Of a stretch of 54,754 nucleotides of DNA, positions 1-7,493 are shown piece by piece. The stretch's first letter is position 1, and the number at the start of each line of letters is the position of its first letter. A program made the position numbers and the translations under genes. The stretch is from the NCBI GenBank assembly GCA_016177205.1, contig JACOVS010000039.1, positions 1-54,754 of the forward strand, in the 5' to 3' direction. The DNA is from Candidatus Aenigmatarchaeota archaeon. GTDB lineage: Archaea; Aenigmatarchaeota; Aenigmatarchaeia; JACPZZ01. The notes under the pieces were generated by a model. The model saw nothing but the letters and a program-made list of their open reading frames with translations, made no database searches and had not been told where the DNA came from.

Positions 1-12
1 GCAGGGGAATTT

Positions 13-519
13 TTGTCAAAGGAAAGGATTTTTGTATTCCCATCCTTTGTTGAACCGCCGACATACAACGTTAGCACTTACGCCTCCATGATATACGCGA
101 TAATGAAGGAAAACGTCGGTGATATAAAAGACGGGATAAAAGGCCTGGAAACGCCGGATCTTAGAAGGTACAAGTTCATTTTTTTCGTTGCAGAGGACAA
201 ATATGAACTGCCCGGAATAATGTCCGCAAGGAAAGTCGGCGAGTCGTTGGCCGGTTTAGGGTCCGCAGGCGAAGGAATATCAACCGCCCGGCACGGAATG
301 CTTGTGCATGAGAACAACGACCGCCTGGATTTCTGCATGAACTGCGATACGGGCACGAAAAACACCTACAAACTCGGAATAGACTCGTTTCTTGGCCTGA
401 TAATGTGCGCGTATTACGTCATAGGAAAGAACCAGACTGCGTCAGACATGGAAAATATAATGAAAAATTACGCTTCAACCGCGCAAAAACTGGGCTGGAA
501 ATTTAACAAGGTGTGGTGA
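13..519 (+). CDS. Unrecognised 168-residue soluble protein, possibly 5'-truncated
   Basis: I do not recognise this protein. It reads from a TTG at 13 with GGGG just upstream as a possible ribosome site, but the frame is open to the window edge, so the real start may lie outside. It has no signal peptide or convincing membrane segment; an alternating hydrophobic pattern (FIFFVAE, LGLIMCAYYVIG) suggests an alpha/beta fold. Cysteines sit close together in LDFCMNCD at the middle of the chain. It ends 21 bp from the end of the convergent DNA glycosylase gene. Coding status is well supported by length and composition; function is unknown. Confidence 0.6.
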   Translation: MSKERIFVFPSFVEPPTYNVSTYASMIYAIMKENVGDIKDGIKGLETPDLRRYKFIFFVAEDKYELPGIMSARKVGESLAGLGSAGEGISTARHGMLVHENNDRLDFCMNCDTGTKNTYKLGIDSFLGLIMCAYYVIGKNQTASDMENIMKNYASTAQKLGWKFNKVW

Positions 520-540
520 GCCGGCTGAAACAGATTTATG

Positions 541-1314
541 TTAAATAAAATCTGTTTCTAGTTTCCTCGCGTAACAAAACAAATACTGGTTCGCATAACC
601 CGCGTATTTTCCCCAGCGCTCCTGCGCAAAGCCCTGTATTTTTTTGTCGCTTGTTTTTTTCCCGTCGAAATAATTTTCAACCATTATTTTCCTTATCCAC
701 GTGACAATAGGAAACGACTCTAAAAACCCGTAACCGAACAATAAAATGCAATTCGCGACCTTATCCCCGATTCCATGCAGCCTTGTCAAATGTTCAACAG
801 CCTCTTCATACCTCATTTTATTAACCCCGCTTATCGAATGCCCGCCGATAATCATCTCTGCGGTCTTTTTAAGGAATTTTTGCCGGAAGCCCAGCCTCGC
901 AAAACTTATGTCCGTGTTTAAAATTTCTTCCGGCGTCATCACTCTTCCGTCAACCATTAACGACTGAACATTCTTCCTTATCCTTTTTATGTTGTTGTTT
1001 ATAGAGCAAATGAATGACAACGTTGTTTCCCAAGGATCGCTTTTCGTTATCCTCAACCCCCGATAATTTTTAATCGCTTCGCCCATCAGATCGTCTGTAT
1101 TTATCCTCTTGTAAATTCTCTCAAGGTCGTCGTCTTTTCTCAAAAGCTCCATGACGCGGCTTTCAAACCCTTGTGTGAACCTAAGCTTGCCATCGTGCCA
1201 CAGCTCACATAAACGCCCGCCGACCAGACGGGAATATTTTCCGTTATTTTCGCTCCATATGAACTCCGGCGTCTGGCCGCTTTTCATCGTCAAATCAAGG
1301 TTCAACAGCACCAT
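541..1314 (-). CDS. ogg: OGG1-type 8-oxoguanine DNA glycosylase/lyase with altered catalytic residue
   Basis: A helix-hairpin-helix (HhH-GPD) glycosylase of the OGG1 family, which removes 8-oxoguanine from DNA and nicks the abasic site. The hairpin LHGIGDKVANC (residues 179-189) carries the expected Schiff-base lysine, K185. The family then has an Asp in a [VF]P[VI]D[VT] motif; here the motif reads FPIVTW with Val204 (codon GTC at 703-705), one base from GAC. The protein is 257 residues, about the archaeal length, and otherwise intact from an N-terminal beta-rich region to the end. The gene diverges from apgM across a 32-bp gap. Either it is catalytically altered or the base is a sequencing error or polymorphism. 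Confidence 0.85.
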   Translation of the reverse strand: MVLLNLDLTMKSGQTPEFIWSENNGKYSRLVGGRLCELWHDGKLRFTQGFESRVMELLRKDDDLERIYKRINTDDLMGEAIKNYRGLRITKSDPWETTLSFICSINNNIKRIRKNVQSLMVDGRVMTPEEILNTDISFARLGFRQKFLKKTAEMIIGGHSISGVNKMRYEEAVEHLTRLHGIGDKVANCILLFGYGFLESFPIVTWIRKIMVENYFDGKKTSDKKIQGFAQERWGKYAGYANQYLFCYARKLETDFI

Positions 1315-1346
1315 ATTATTTCAACCAGAAAGTTTAATAACAGTGC

Positions 1347-2528
1347 ATGGCCGTCGAAAAAACCCTTCTCATAATCTGCGACGGCATGCCCGATTCCGAA
1401 GACGAGGACGGAAATACACCTTTATCGACGGCCTACCACCCGGGTTTGGATTTTCTCGCGAAAAACGGCTTGGTCGGGCGTCTGGATTTGAAATACGAAA
1501 AATCCGCGGACACGGACCAGGGCGTATTAAAAATTCTCGGCTGTTACGACGATTCTTATCCCGGCCGCGGCTACATAGAGGCGTTGAGCACAGATTTAGA
1601 GGCACGAAAAGGCGATGTCTGTTTTCGGGCGAATTTCGCAACACTGAACGGTGACGGAATGCTAATTGACCGCCGTGCCGGACGCGACGAGACGGGACTG
1701 GAAGAACTTGCAAAAAAACTGGATGGCATCGAAATTAACAACATACGCTTCTCCGTACGACGGGCAGTCGGCCACCGCCTGGTTATCGTTATGCGTCGTT
1801 TAGACGGCAAACCATTGTCATGGAACATCGAAGGCAACGACCCGAAAAAAACAGGCGTTGCCGTGAAACAGGTCGCAGCCAAAACCCGGAACGGCAGGAT
1901 AACCGCAAGCGCGCTCAACAAATTTTTGAGAAGAGTTAACAAGATACTGGAAGAACATCCGGTAAACAAAAAAAGGAAAATCCCCGCAAACACAGTTCTG
2001 ATACGCAATATTGGCCATCCCACAAAAACGGAAAGTTTCGAAAGCCGCTACAACAAAAAGGCCTGCGTGATAGGCTATCACAGCACTATAGAAGGCGTCG
2101 CGAAATTCCTGGGCATGGACTTCGTAAAGCCTTCAGGCGCAACAGGCCAGGAGGACACGGATTTGCATGAAAAAGCGAACGCAGCGCTCGAAACCCTGCA
2201 AAAATACGACTTCGTCCTGTTGCATGTCAACGCCTTCGACATGTTGTCGCATGACAAAAAGCGCGACGAGAAAACCGCGTTCATAGAGCGCTTTGACCAG
2301 CTGGTCGTTAGGAAGATATTGGACAACATAAACCTTAACAAAATCGTCATCGCGGTCACCAGCGACCATTACTCAAACTCTTTAACAAAAGATTACGCTC
2401 ATTCAACGGAACCCGTGCCTTTCGTTGTTTGCGGCGCCGGGATAAAAAGTTCCGGCTGCGAAAAATACGACGAGAAAAACGCGGTGAAATTCGGAACTTG
2501 TAAGAATTTAATTGAATTTTTAGTTTGA
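1347..2528 (+). CDS. apgM: 2,3-bisphosphoglycerate-independent phosphoglycerate mutase, archaeal type
   Basis: Interconverts 3- and 2-phosphoglycerate in glycolysis and gluconeogenesis; a cytoplasmic metalloenzyme of the alkaline phosphatase superfamily. The N-terminal metal site appears as LLIICDGMPD (Asp12), followed by the archaeal-type TDQGVLKILGCYD...YPGRG block containing the phosphoacceptor region. The C-terminal metal ligands appear in HVNAFDMLSHD and AVTSDHY. At 393 residues it is of usual length for ApgM. The ATG is 32 bp from the divergent glycosylase start, and AT-rich sequence about 30 bp upstream could serve a nearly leaderless transcript. Recognition is by overall motif order. 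Confidence 0.93.
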   Translation: MAVEKTLLIICDGMPDSEDEDGNTPLSTAYHPGLDFLAKNGLVGRLDLKYEKSADTDQGVLKILGCYDDSYPGRGYIEALSTDLEARKGDVCFRANFATLNGDGMLIDRRAGRDETGLEELAKKLDGIEINNIRFSVRRAVGHRLVIVMRRLDGKPLSWNIEGNDPKKTGVAVKQVAAKTRNGRITASALNKFLRRVNKILEEHPVNKKRKIPANTVLIRNIGHPTKTESFESRYNKKACVIGYHSTIEGVAKFLGMDFVKPSGATGQEDTDLHEKANAALETLQKYDFVLLHVNAFDMLSHDKKRDEKTAFIERFDQLVVRKILDNINLNKIVIAVTSDHYSNSLTKDYAHSTEPVPFVVCGAGIKSSGCEKYDEKNAVKFGTCKNLIEFLV

Positions 2529-2542
2529 ACGGCCGGTTTAAT

Positions 2543-3856
2543 TTACTTTGCGCTCGTCCTTATCTCGATTTGTGCCATGGCGGCATACTCGTATTCGCCG
2601 AAATCGTAGTTCAAAACCTTCACGTAATAGGTGTTTCCTTTGGCAAGGTCAAAGAAACAGCTTTCCGCTGCCGGGCCCGAGGCGCCTCTGTAACAGATTG
2701 CCGAAGCTTGCACCCCGCCGTCAGAACCGCACACATCACGGCTGCCCGCCGCCGCGCTGTAAACGGTGAAATCCATGTCGGCGTAATAATTGGCGCCGCC
2801 CACCGGCTTTTTGGCCGGGCCCACAGTAACATTCGCACGCAACGCCTCGCTCCCGGAATAACTAAAGTTGTAATAACCCGCCTCGCCCCTTGCTAGGCTG
2901 CAACTGTCCGACAAGACCGCACCCGCGGACGCAGAACCCATATAAAACGCGTTGTCGCATCTTGTGTAGCAAGTCTTGGATGTGGTCGATGTGGCCGCTG
3001 TGGTGGTTGTTGTAGTCGTTGTTGTAGCCCTGACATTGGTGGTTGTGGTTGCTCCGACATTGGTGGTTGTGGTAGATCTTCCCGATGTCGTTGTTGTTAT
3101 TGATCCTGTGCCGGCTGAACCGCCTGTTGTGGTCGTTGTGGTTGATGGTGTAGTGCCGATAACGCTGCCGAAGACTTGTCCGCCGCTAAATTCTATGTCA
3201 CAGCGCTCACTGACATAAACATAGTAGCCGACGCCGCTGCTAAACCGGTCTATCGCAGGCCGGCCTTTGTGCGAGAATGTGGATTGCCAGCTGTCACTAG
3301 GATCTTGGTATGTTGAATTCCAGTGCCACGGCGGGACTGTGTTGTAATTCACCTTGCTGCCACAGGTTTTTTGCAGGTCGCTCATGCCGAATTCGCGGTC
3401 GGACGCGATAAACGATCCGCTAATAGGATTGCTTATCATATTCCAGCCCGGCCACAAGGTCAGCCGCCCTGAATTGGATCTCTGCTCCCCTGTTTGCGTA
3501 ACCGTGCATGTGTCGTCCGCCCACACCCAATAACCCTTGCCCGGTTCAAGGCTGGTAAAATCTCCGGCCCTGTCGCTCTGCCATTGCTGCGTGAAACCAT
3601 TAAAGTGCCAGACCGGTTTTGCCGAGTTCCTTTTACAATTGGAATAAATAGAACCCGGCTCGCTCGCGGATCCGATCGGGATTGGTGTGCCCGTGGGCGA
3701 AGAAATCATGTTCCAGCCTGTTCTAAGTGTTAGATGCACCGTAGGTTCCGGTCCAGGAGGGGTCGGCTGGGCCAATGCCGTTACGGACGCAAAAAGAAAT
3801 GTTAAGAGGTAACAGAACAAAAACAGGTGCGATTTTATGAAAGGCCTGTTTTTCAT
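2543..3856 (-). CDS. Secreted adhesin-like protein: two GWNMIS modules, Thr/Ser linker, PPC-like domain
   Basis: A 437-residue exported protein. Residues 1-29 form a Sec signal peptide (basic start, Leu/Phe core, ALAQ end). Two related modules follow, each opening with LTL..GWNMIS[SN]P and closing with a PGKGYWVWAD- or GVGYYVYVS-like segment plus a Cys pair. A linker of about 60 residues, mostly Thr with Ser, Gly and Val (near 2990-3150), probably carries O-glycans. The C-terminal beta-rich domain resembles bacterial pre-peptidase (PPC) domains. No C-terminal anchor is seen. An AGGAG site lies 11 nt before the ATG. It is the last gene of the pilus locus, so a surface adhesin or pilus-associated role is an inference. 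Confidence 0.75.
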   Translation of the reverse strand: MKNRPFIKSHLFLFCYLLTFLFASVTALAQPTPPGPEPTVHLTLRTGWNMISSPTGTPIPIGSASEPGSIYSNCKRNSAKPVWHFNGFTQQWQSDRAGDFTSLEPGKGYWVWADDTCTVTQTGEQRSNSGRLTLWPGWNMISNPISGSFIASDREFGMSDLQKTCGSKVNYNTVPPWHWNSTYQDPSDSWQSTFSHKGRPAIDRFSSGVGYYVYVSERCDIEFSGGQVFGSVIGTTPSTTTTTTGGSAGTGSITTTTSGRSTTTTNVGATTTTNVRATTTTTTTTTAATSTTSKTCYTRCDNAFYMGSASAGAVLSDSCSLARGEAGYYNFSYSGSEALRANVTVGPAKKPVGGANYYADMDFTVYSAAAGSRDVCGSDGGVQASAICYRGASGPAAESCFFDLAKGNTYYVKVLNYDFGEYEYAAMAQIEIRTSAK

Positions 3857-3889
3857 CGTTTGGCAATTCTCCTTTGATTATTATCCGTA

Positions 3890-4285
3890 TCAGGTGATTC
3901 CAGGCGGCGGACTAGGCGGCCCGCCCGGTGGTGAAGTCGTCGTAGTCGCTGCCGAAGCAACTCCGGGACAACCGCACCCGATTTTGACTTTTAACTTCTC
4001 GTCAGCGTCACCGCACGGCGTCGCATCGCCCGCATCAAGAACTATTCCCTTTGCCGCAGCACAAAGGCTTGAAGACGGGTCTCCGCTACAGCCTGTGTTG
4101 ACTAAAACCTGGCATTGTTTGTTAAATTCCGCCCTGGCCGCCTGGTTCGTCGCAAATGGGTTCCAGACGCCCATAAATACAGCAACGACAGCGATCAGAA
4201 TAATCACCGCGATCGCTAGAATAACAAGCATGTCAATGGGGAGCGAAACGCCTTTTTTGGTTGAGCTTTTTCCTAAAAAGGTCAT
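3890..4285 (-). CDS. Type IV pilin-like protein with class III signal, Cys-rich
   Basis: A 131-residue pilin-like protein. The sequence KKGVSLPIDMLVILAIAV is a class III signal: a basic segment, a Gly cleavage site for the prepilin peptidase and a hydrophobic assembly helix. A short Cys-rich outside domain follows, containing GCGCPG and a Pro/Gly-rich tail. It is a paralogue of the gene just upstream (4290-4586), almost identical through the helix to VFMGVWNPFATNQ, so this is a recent tandem duplication. The N-terminus carries about eight extra residues encoded by an AT-rich element also found at 6515-6544. It should be an exported pilus subunit after cleavage. Confidence 0.85.
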   Translation of the reverse strand: MTFLGKSSTKKGVSLPIDMLVILAIAVIILIAVVAVFMGVWNPFATNQAARAEFNKQCQVLVNTGCSGDPSSSLCAAAKGIVLDAGDATPCGDADEKLKVKIGCGCPGVASAATTTTSPPGGPPSPPPGIT

Positions 4286-4289
4286 ATTA

Positions 4290-4586
4290 TCATCCCGGGC
4301 AGCCGCAGCCCTTCTTCACGGCAAGCCTGTCCGCGTCTGTGTCGCACGTCGCCTTGTTAAGAACAAGGCCGTTTGCCGCTGCACACAAAGCTGTCGAAGG
4401 GTTTCCCGCGCAACCCGTGTTGACCAAAACCTGGCACTCCTTGTTGAAATTGGCCCGCGCCTGCTGGTTCGTAGCGAACGGGTTCCAGACGCCCATGAAC
4501 ACGGCAACAACCGCTATCAGAATAATTACGGCTATCGCCAGGATTACAAGCATGTCGATTGGAAGTGAAACGCCTTTTCTCTTCAT
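4290..4586 (-). CDS. Type IV pilin-like protein with class III signal, C-terminal GCGCPG
   Basis: A 98-residue pilin-like protein beginning MKRKGVSLPIDML: a very short basic leader, Gly cleavage site, then a 20-residue hydrophobic helix. The exported part has five or more cysteines and ends at GCGCPG. It is the tandem paralogue of 3890-4285, identical through most of the helix and the WNPFATNQ junction, diverging in the Cys-rich domain. High copy of closely similar subunits makes these two the best candidates for major pilins of the locus, although there is no expression evidence here. Confidence 0.85.
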   Translation of the reverse strand: MKRKGVSLPIDMLVILAIAVIILIAVVAVFMGVWNPFATNQQARANFNKECQVLVNTGCAGNPSTALCAAANGLVLNKATCDTDADRLAVKKGCGCPG

Positions 4587-4632
4587 TTTGACCTTATTAT
4601 CTATTTTCTCCGAAATGGTTTAAATAGGTGTT

Positions 4633-5961
4633 TCAGACAGGCTGCAAACCAGCAGGCAGGGAACAGGCGGCTGCATTGTTCTTCAATTCTGTGGAAACGA
4701 CCTGGCCGTTCTTTATTATTGTGCAGCTGTGCGTCATATAATTGAATTTTAACGTCTCGTAAGGAAACGGCTTGGCAACGCTAGGTATGTTGTTAATAGT
4801 CTTCGACGGGACAAAGCCGCCCGGGTCTTCGGACGAGTATTTCCCGTACACGTCGGCCAGGAATGTAAACGTTATTGATTTTGTCTTTGTGGTGCCGGAA
4901 CAGGTTTGGGTTTTTGTATCTTCTCCGGGCACGCACACGCAGTTCTCAACCACTTCCCCGTCAGCGTCGGTTATTGTGGTGCAGCTTTCCGTCTTGCACG
5001 GGTTTGTGAAATTGTAGTTGCAGCTGAACGAACAGGAGCCCGTGGCCAGGGTCGCGTCGCTTAACGCGTACCCGGCCCCGTTGGTCAAAGAACCGTGCTT
5101 TTCAAACTTCGCATTAAACGCTGCAAATGGGACGCCCGGTATAGGCCCGGAAATAGGAACGCTGTCCAATGCGGAATAGTCTGTCATTGCCAAAACCTCG
5201 GACGCCGTCGGCTCGGACGCCTCCGAAAGCGGGCAGGCGCTGCTAAAGGGGTCTGCAGAATTGCAGAATGAAACAGGCTCTGTGCATTTTGGCGCGAGTT
5301 TTGTTTTTGTACCTCCGGTGTTGATAGAAGCGAATGCTTCATTTATCCTGTCAACCGGTTCGCCGCTGTCCAGAAATTGTTTCGCAGCATTGTACAGCGC
5401 GAAATATTTTAATTTCACTTCCTGGTCTATGTAGCCTTTCACGTCCGTAACTATAGTTATTGCCTGTGTTTGCAGGGCCTTTGAAATTTTTACCTCCTTG
5501 TCGCCTTTAACGTAAAACTTTTCAGATTTTGAAAAGTCGCTGTTGTCCGGGACGACTTGGATGTTCGTATCCCCGTAATCGATTGCCAGGAATTTTCCAG
5601 CTATGGAATGTTGCTGTAAACTGGCGATTTCGTTATCGATGTAACGTTTCAGCGTATCCTTTATAGTATCTTCGCTCGGCGGTGTTTTCCATATAGCTGT
5701 TCCGTCCTTCTGCGGTGCCAAATTGTCCAGACCGCCGGCTGAACCGGCTCTCATGGGTCCTGTCTGGGAATAAATTAAAACCGCCTCTTCCAGCGTTTTC
5801 CGTGCCAGTTCAGCGTAGTTTATGGTTGAAAAGCTCTCCTTGTGCCTTTCGGAAACGATAAAAGCCTCTGATGGTATGACCGACCTAAACCACCAAATTA
5901 TTCCGACGCCGATCATTACCATTATGATGCTTCCCATGAACGTGTTGACGCTTCCTTTCAT
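4633..5961 (-). CDS. Membrane-anchored pilus-locus protein with Cys-rich exterior
   Basis: A 442-residue protein with one N-terminal hydrophobic helix (MKGSVNTFMGSIIMVMIGVG, class III-like with KG before the helix) and a long exported part. Residues about 40-215 look helical/mixed and mention no family I know; the central part has scattered Cys (CTEPVSFC, CPLSEA), and the last 150 residues are beta-rich with a Cys cluster (CSFSCNYNFTNPC...CVCVPG). Its start lies one base beyond the stop of the next gene region, in a run of tightly spaced pilus genes. Likely a minor pilin-like or tip protein; function is inferred from context. Confidence 0.75.
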   Translation of the reverse strand: MKGSVNTFMGSIIMVMIGVGIIWWFRSVIPSEAFIVSERHKESFSTINYAELARKTLEEAVLIYSQTGPMRAGSAGGLDNLAPQKDGTAIWKTPPSEDTIKDTLKRYIDNEIASLQQHSIAGKFLAIDYGDTNIQVVPDNSDFSKSEKFYVKGDKEVKISKALQTQAITIVTDVKGYIDQEVKLKYFALYNAAKQFLDSGEPVDRINEAFASINTGGTKTKLAPKCTEPVSFCNSADPFSSACPLSEASEPTASEVLAMTDYSALDSVPISGPIPGVPFAAFNAKFEKHGSLTNGAGYALSDATLATGSCSFSCNYNFTNPCKTESCTTITDADGEVVENCVCVPGEDTKTQTCSGTTKTKSITFTFLADVYGKYSSEDPGGFVPSKTINNIPSVAKPFPYETLKFNYMTHSCTIIKNGQVVSTELKNNAAACSLPAGLQPV

Positions 5962-5962
5962 G

Positions 5963-6544
5963 TTATTTCACCGTCGAATACAGCCTGTAAATCGCGATCT
6001 TGCAGCCCGCGCACGTCTCGTAAGGCAGGTAAAACTCAACTTCCGCCGTCTCCGGATCGTTTACGATTTTTTCGTCGTTCCTTTTTGCTATTACCAGCCT
6101 TTTCGTTATCACGTTTCCCGCGACGTCAAACTGCTTCCTTAGCTCGAATATGTACGGGCCCTGGACCAATTTGTCAAAAACATTCTGCGCCTCCTGGTAC
6201 ACGTTCCGCAGGCTGCCGTCTGCTAAAACTTCCCCGTCCCAGTTCGGACTTCCGTCCCACTGGAACGCGGCGTTCGATAATATTCTCCTGCTCTGCGGTT
6301 CATTGGCGCTTAATCTGATCTCAGTCCCTGAAACAAGGGCGTTTTCCGTGTTCAGCGAAAAATCCAAAAACGTGGCGTGCACGGTAAAATCTATCAAATT
6401 GCCGACGATCAGCCGCGCAATGCTCATCGAGAACAGCATTATCATGGTCACAAAAAATATCGTTATCAGGAAAAAGAACGTTGATACGTACCAGACGTCG
6501 CCCTTCATCATTCTCTTTTGGTTGAGCTTTTTGGAAAAGGTCAT
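5963..6544 (-). CDS. Single-pass membrane protein, minor-pseudopilin-like
   Basis: A 193-residue protein with an N-terminal basic stretch (SKKLNQKRMMKGD), one strong transmembrane helix at about residues 19-45 and an exported mixed domain that ends with a CAGC pair near the C-terminus. The arrangement is like TadE/TadG-type or other minor pseudopilins, but no family signature is clear. It ends one base before the next gene and follows the upstream gene by one base, so co-translation is likely. The first codons come from the AT-rich element shared with 4253-4285; an internal ATG (M12 or M13, before KGD) is an alternative start. Confidence 0.7.
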   Translation of the reverse strand: MTFSKKLNQKRMMKGDVWYVSTFFFLITIFFVTMIMLFSMSIARLIVGNLIDFTVHATFLDFSLNTENALVSGTEIRLSANEPQSRRILSNAAFQWDGSPNWDGEVLADGSLRNVYQEAQNVFDKLVQGPYIFELRKQFDVAGNVITKRLVIAKRNDEKIVNDPETAEVEFYLPYETCAGCKIAIYRLYSTVK

Positions 6545-6545
6545 A

Positions 6546-6986
6546 TCAACCGACCTTCGGGACGTAAACTTTCATCGTGCCGGGTATTATCGTATCCGTC
6601 ATTTTTACCGCAACCGGATGCTCCCAAACCCTGTTTTTTTCCTTCAGTATCGAGTCGTCGCCGAAAACCCAGCCCTGTGAGTCTGTGGTTATGACCACAA
6701 GGTATTTTGTTATGTCAGCGAAGCCGAATTTTTCCGAGAATGAATCGTTGTTTAAGTTGTTTAGCTTGTCCGTATCAAGCACGCCTTTTCTGTAGTCGGG
6801 CTCTGTTTGTGTTAAAAAGGGCGCGCCTGCCATGTACTGCGAAAATATCAAGTATTCTCGGTCGATCTGTTTTCCGTGTATTTGCAGGCTGAACGATTGA
6901 AACTGCACAAGCGTCGCTAAAATGCCGAGTATGCTCACCACAAGGGCGACAATCTTGATAAAATTTTCGGCAATGAATGTGGACAT
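6546..6986 (-). CDS. Single-pass membrane protein of the pilus locus
   Basis: A 146-residue protein with one N-terminal transmembrane helix (about residues 8-30, IKIVALVVSILGILATLV) and a soluble domain of about 110 residues rich in beta-like segments (KYLVVITTDSQGWVF, GTMKVYVPKVG). There are no cysteines in the exported part, unlike most neighbours. It is packed between 5963-6544 and 6987-7493 with spacings of one and zero bases, which supports translation coupling. No known family was recognised; a minor pseudopilin-like role is inferred from layout. Confidence 0.7.
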   Translation of the reverse strand: MSTFIAENFIKIVALVVSILGILATLVQFQSFSLQIHGKQIDREYLIFSQYMAGAPFLTQTEPDYRKGVLDTDKLNNLNNDSFSEKFGFADITKYLVVITTDSQGWVFGDDSILKEKNRVWEHPVAVKMTDTIIPGTMKVYVPKVG

Positions 6987-7493
6987 CTATTTCACCTGTT
7001 GCTCAACCAAGGTTGTTATTTCGGCGCCTGTTTTTTCCACTCCAGCCTTCCAGTTGTGCTTTTCATCCATTTTCGCGTCAAGGACGTTTATTTCGTTGTC
7101 CGTGGAATGTACCAGGAAAAGTTTTCTGGGAGGTTGTATCTTTACGACCGCCGTGTTCGCCAGGTTAAATATCTCGCGGGTCGAGTCTATGAACATGAAA
7201 TAATTTTCGCCGTCCTTGTCAATTTTTATCCTGTAGGGGTTGGGCGGCATTACAAAGCTTGCCGCGAAATTGTTTCCGGTCATGGCCGCGGCTGCGTGGA
7301 AACCGAACAACGTCTCCGACGCCAGCCGCGCATCGAAATTAAAAACAAACTCCCCCATTGCCGCGCCGGCGGTTACTATGAAAAGGATGCTCATCAGAAG
7401 TATGCCCAATTCTCCCAGGAATATGATAAAATCGCGGACTATGATAATCCCTTTAACCTTTTTAGAAAAAAGCTTAACCAAAAAACCATTCAT
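6987..7493 (-). CDS. Single-pass membrane protein of the pilus locus
   Basis: A 168-residue protein. I chose ATG 7493 because it forms an ATGA overlap with the stop of the upstream 898-residue gene; the longer frame would run back inside that gene. It has a Lys-rich start, one long hydrophobic helix (about residues 22-45) and an exported domain with FNFDARLASETLFGFHAAAAMTG and a beta-rich second half. Family not recognised; its size and topology match its two downstream neighbours, so the three may form a set of pseudopilin-like subunits. An AT-rich element of about 30 bp near its start (7457-7487) is the inverted copy of one seen at 4253 and 6515. Confidence 0.72.
   Translation of the reverse strand: MNGFLVKLFSKKVKGIIIVRDFIIFLGELGILLMSILFIVTAGAAMGEFVFNFDARLASETLFGFHAAAAMTGNNFAASFVMPPNPYRIKIDKDGENYFMFIDSTREIFNLANTAVVKIQPPRKLFLVHSTDNEINVLDAKMDEKHNWKAGVEKTGAEITTLVEQQVK

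Noticed and set aside
1151..1654. Plus-strand frame across the ogg/apgM gap
   Set aside because: It overlaps both well-supported genes out of frame and shows Arg-rich shadow composition.
2990..3150. Possible CRISPR or tandem DNA repeat
   Set aside because: The repetition is degenerate codon-level Thr/Val/Gly repetition inside a gene, with no spacers. No CRISPR array was seen anywhere in the window.
2976..3218. Plus-strand Val/Thr-rich frame
   Set aside because: It is the antisense shadow of the Thr-rich linker of the secreted protein at 2543-3856.
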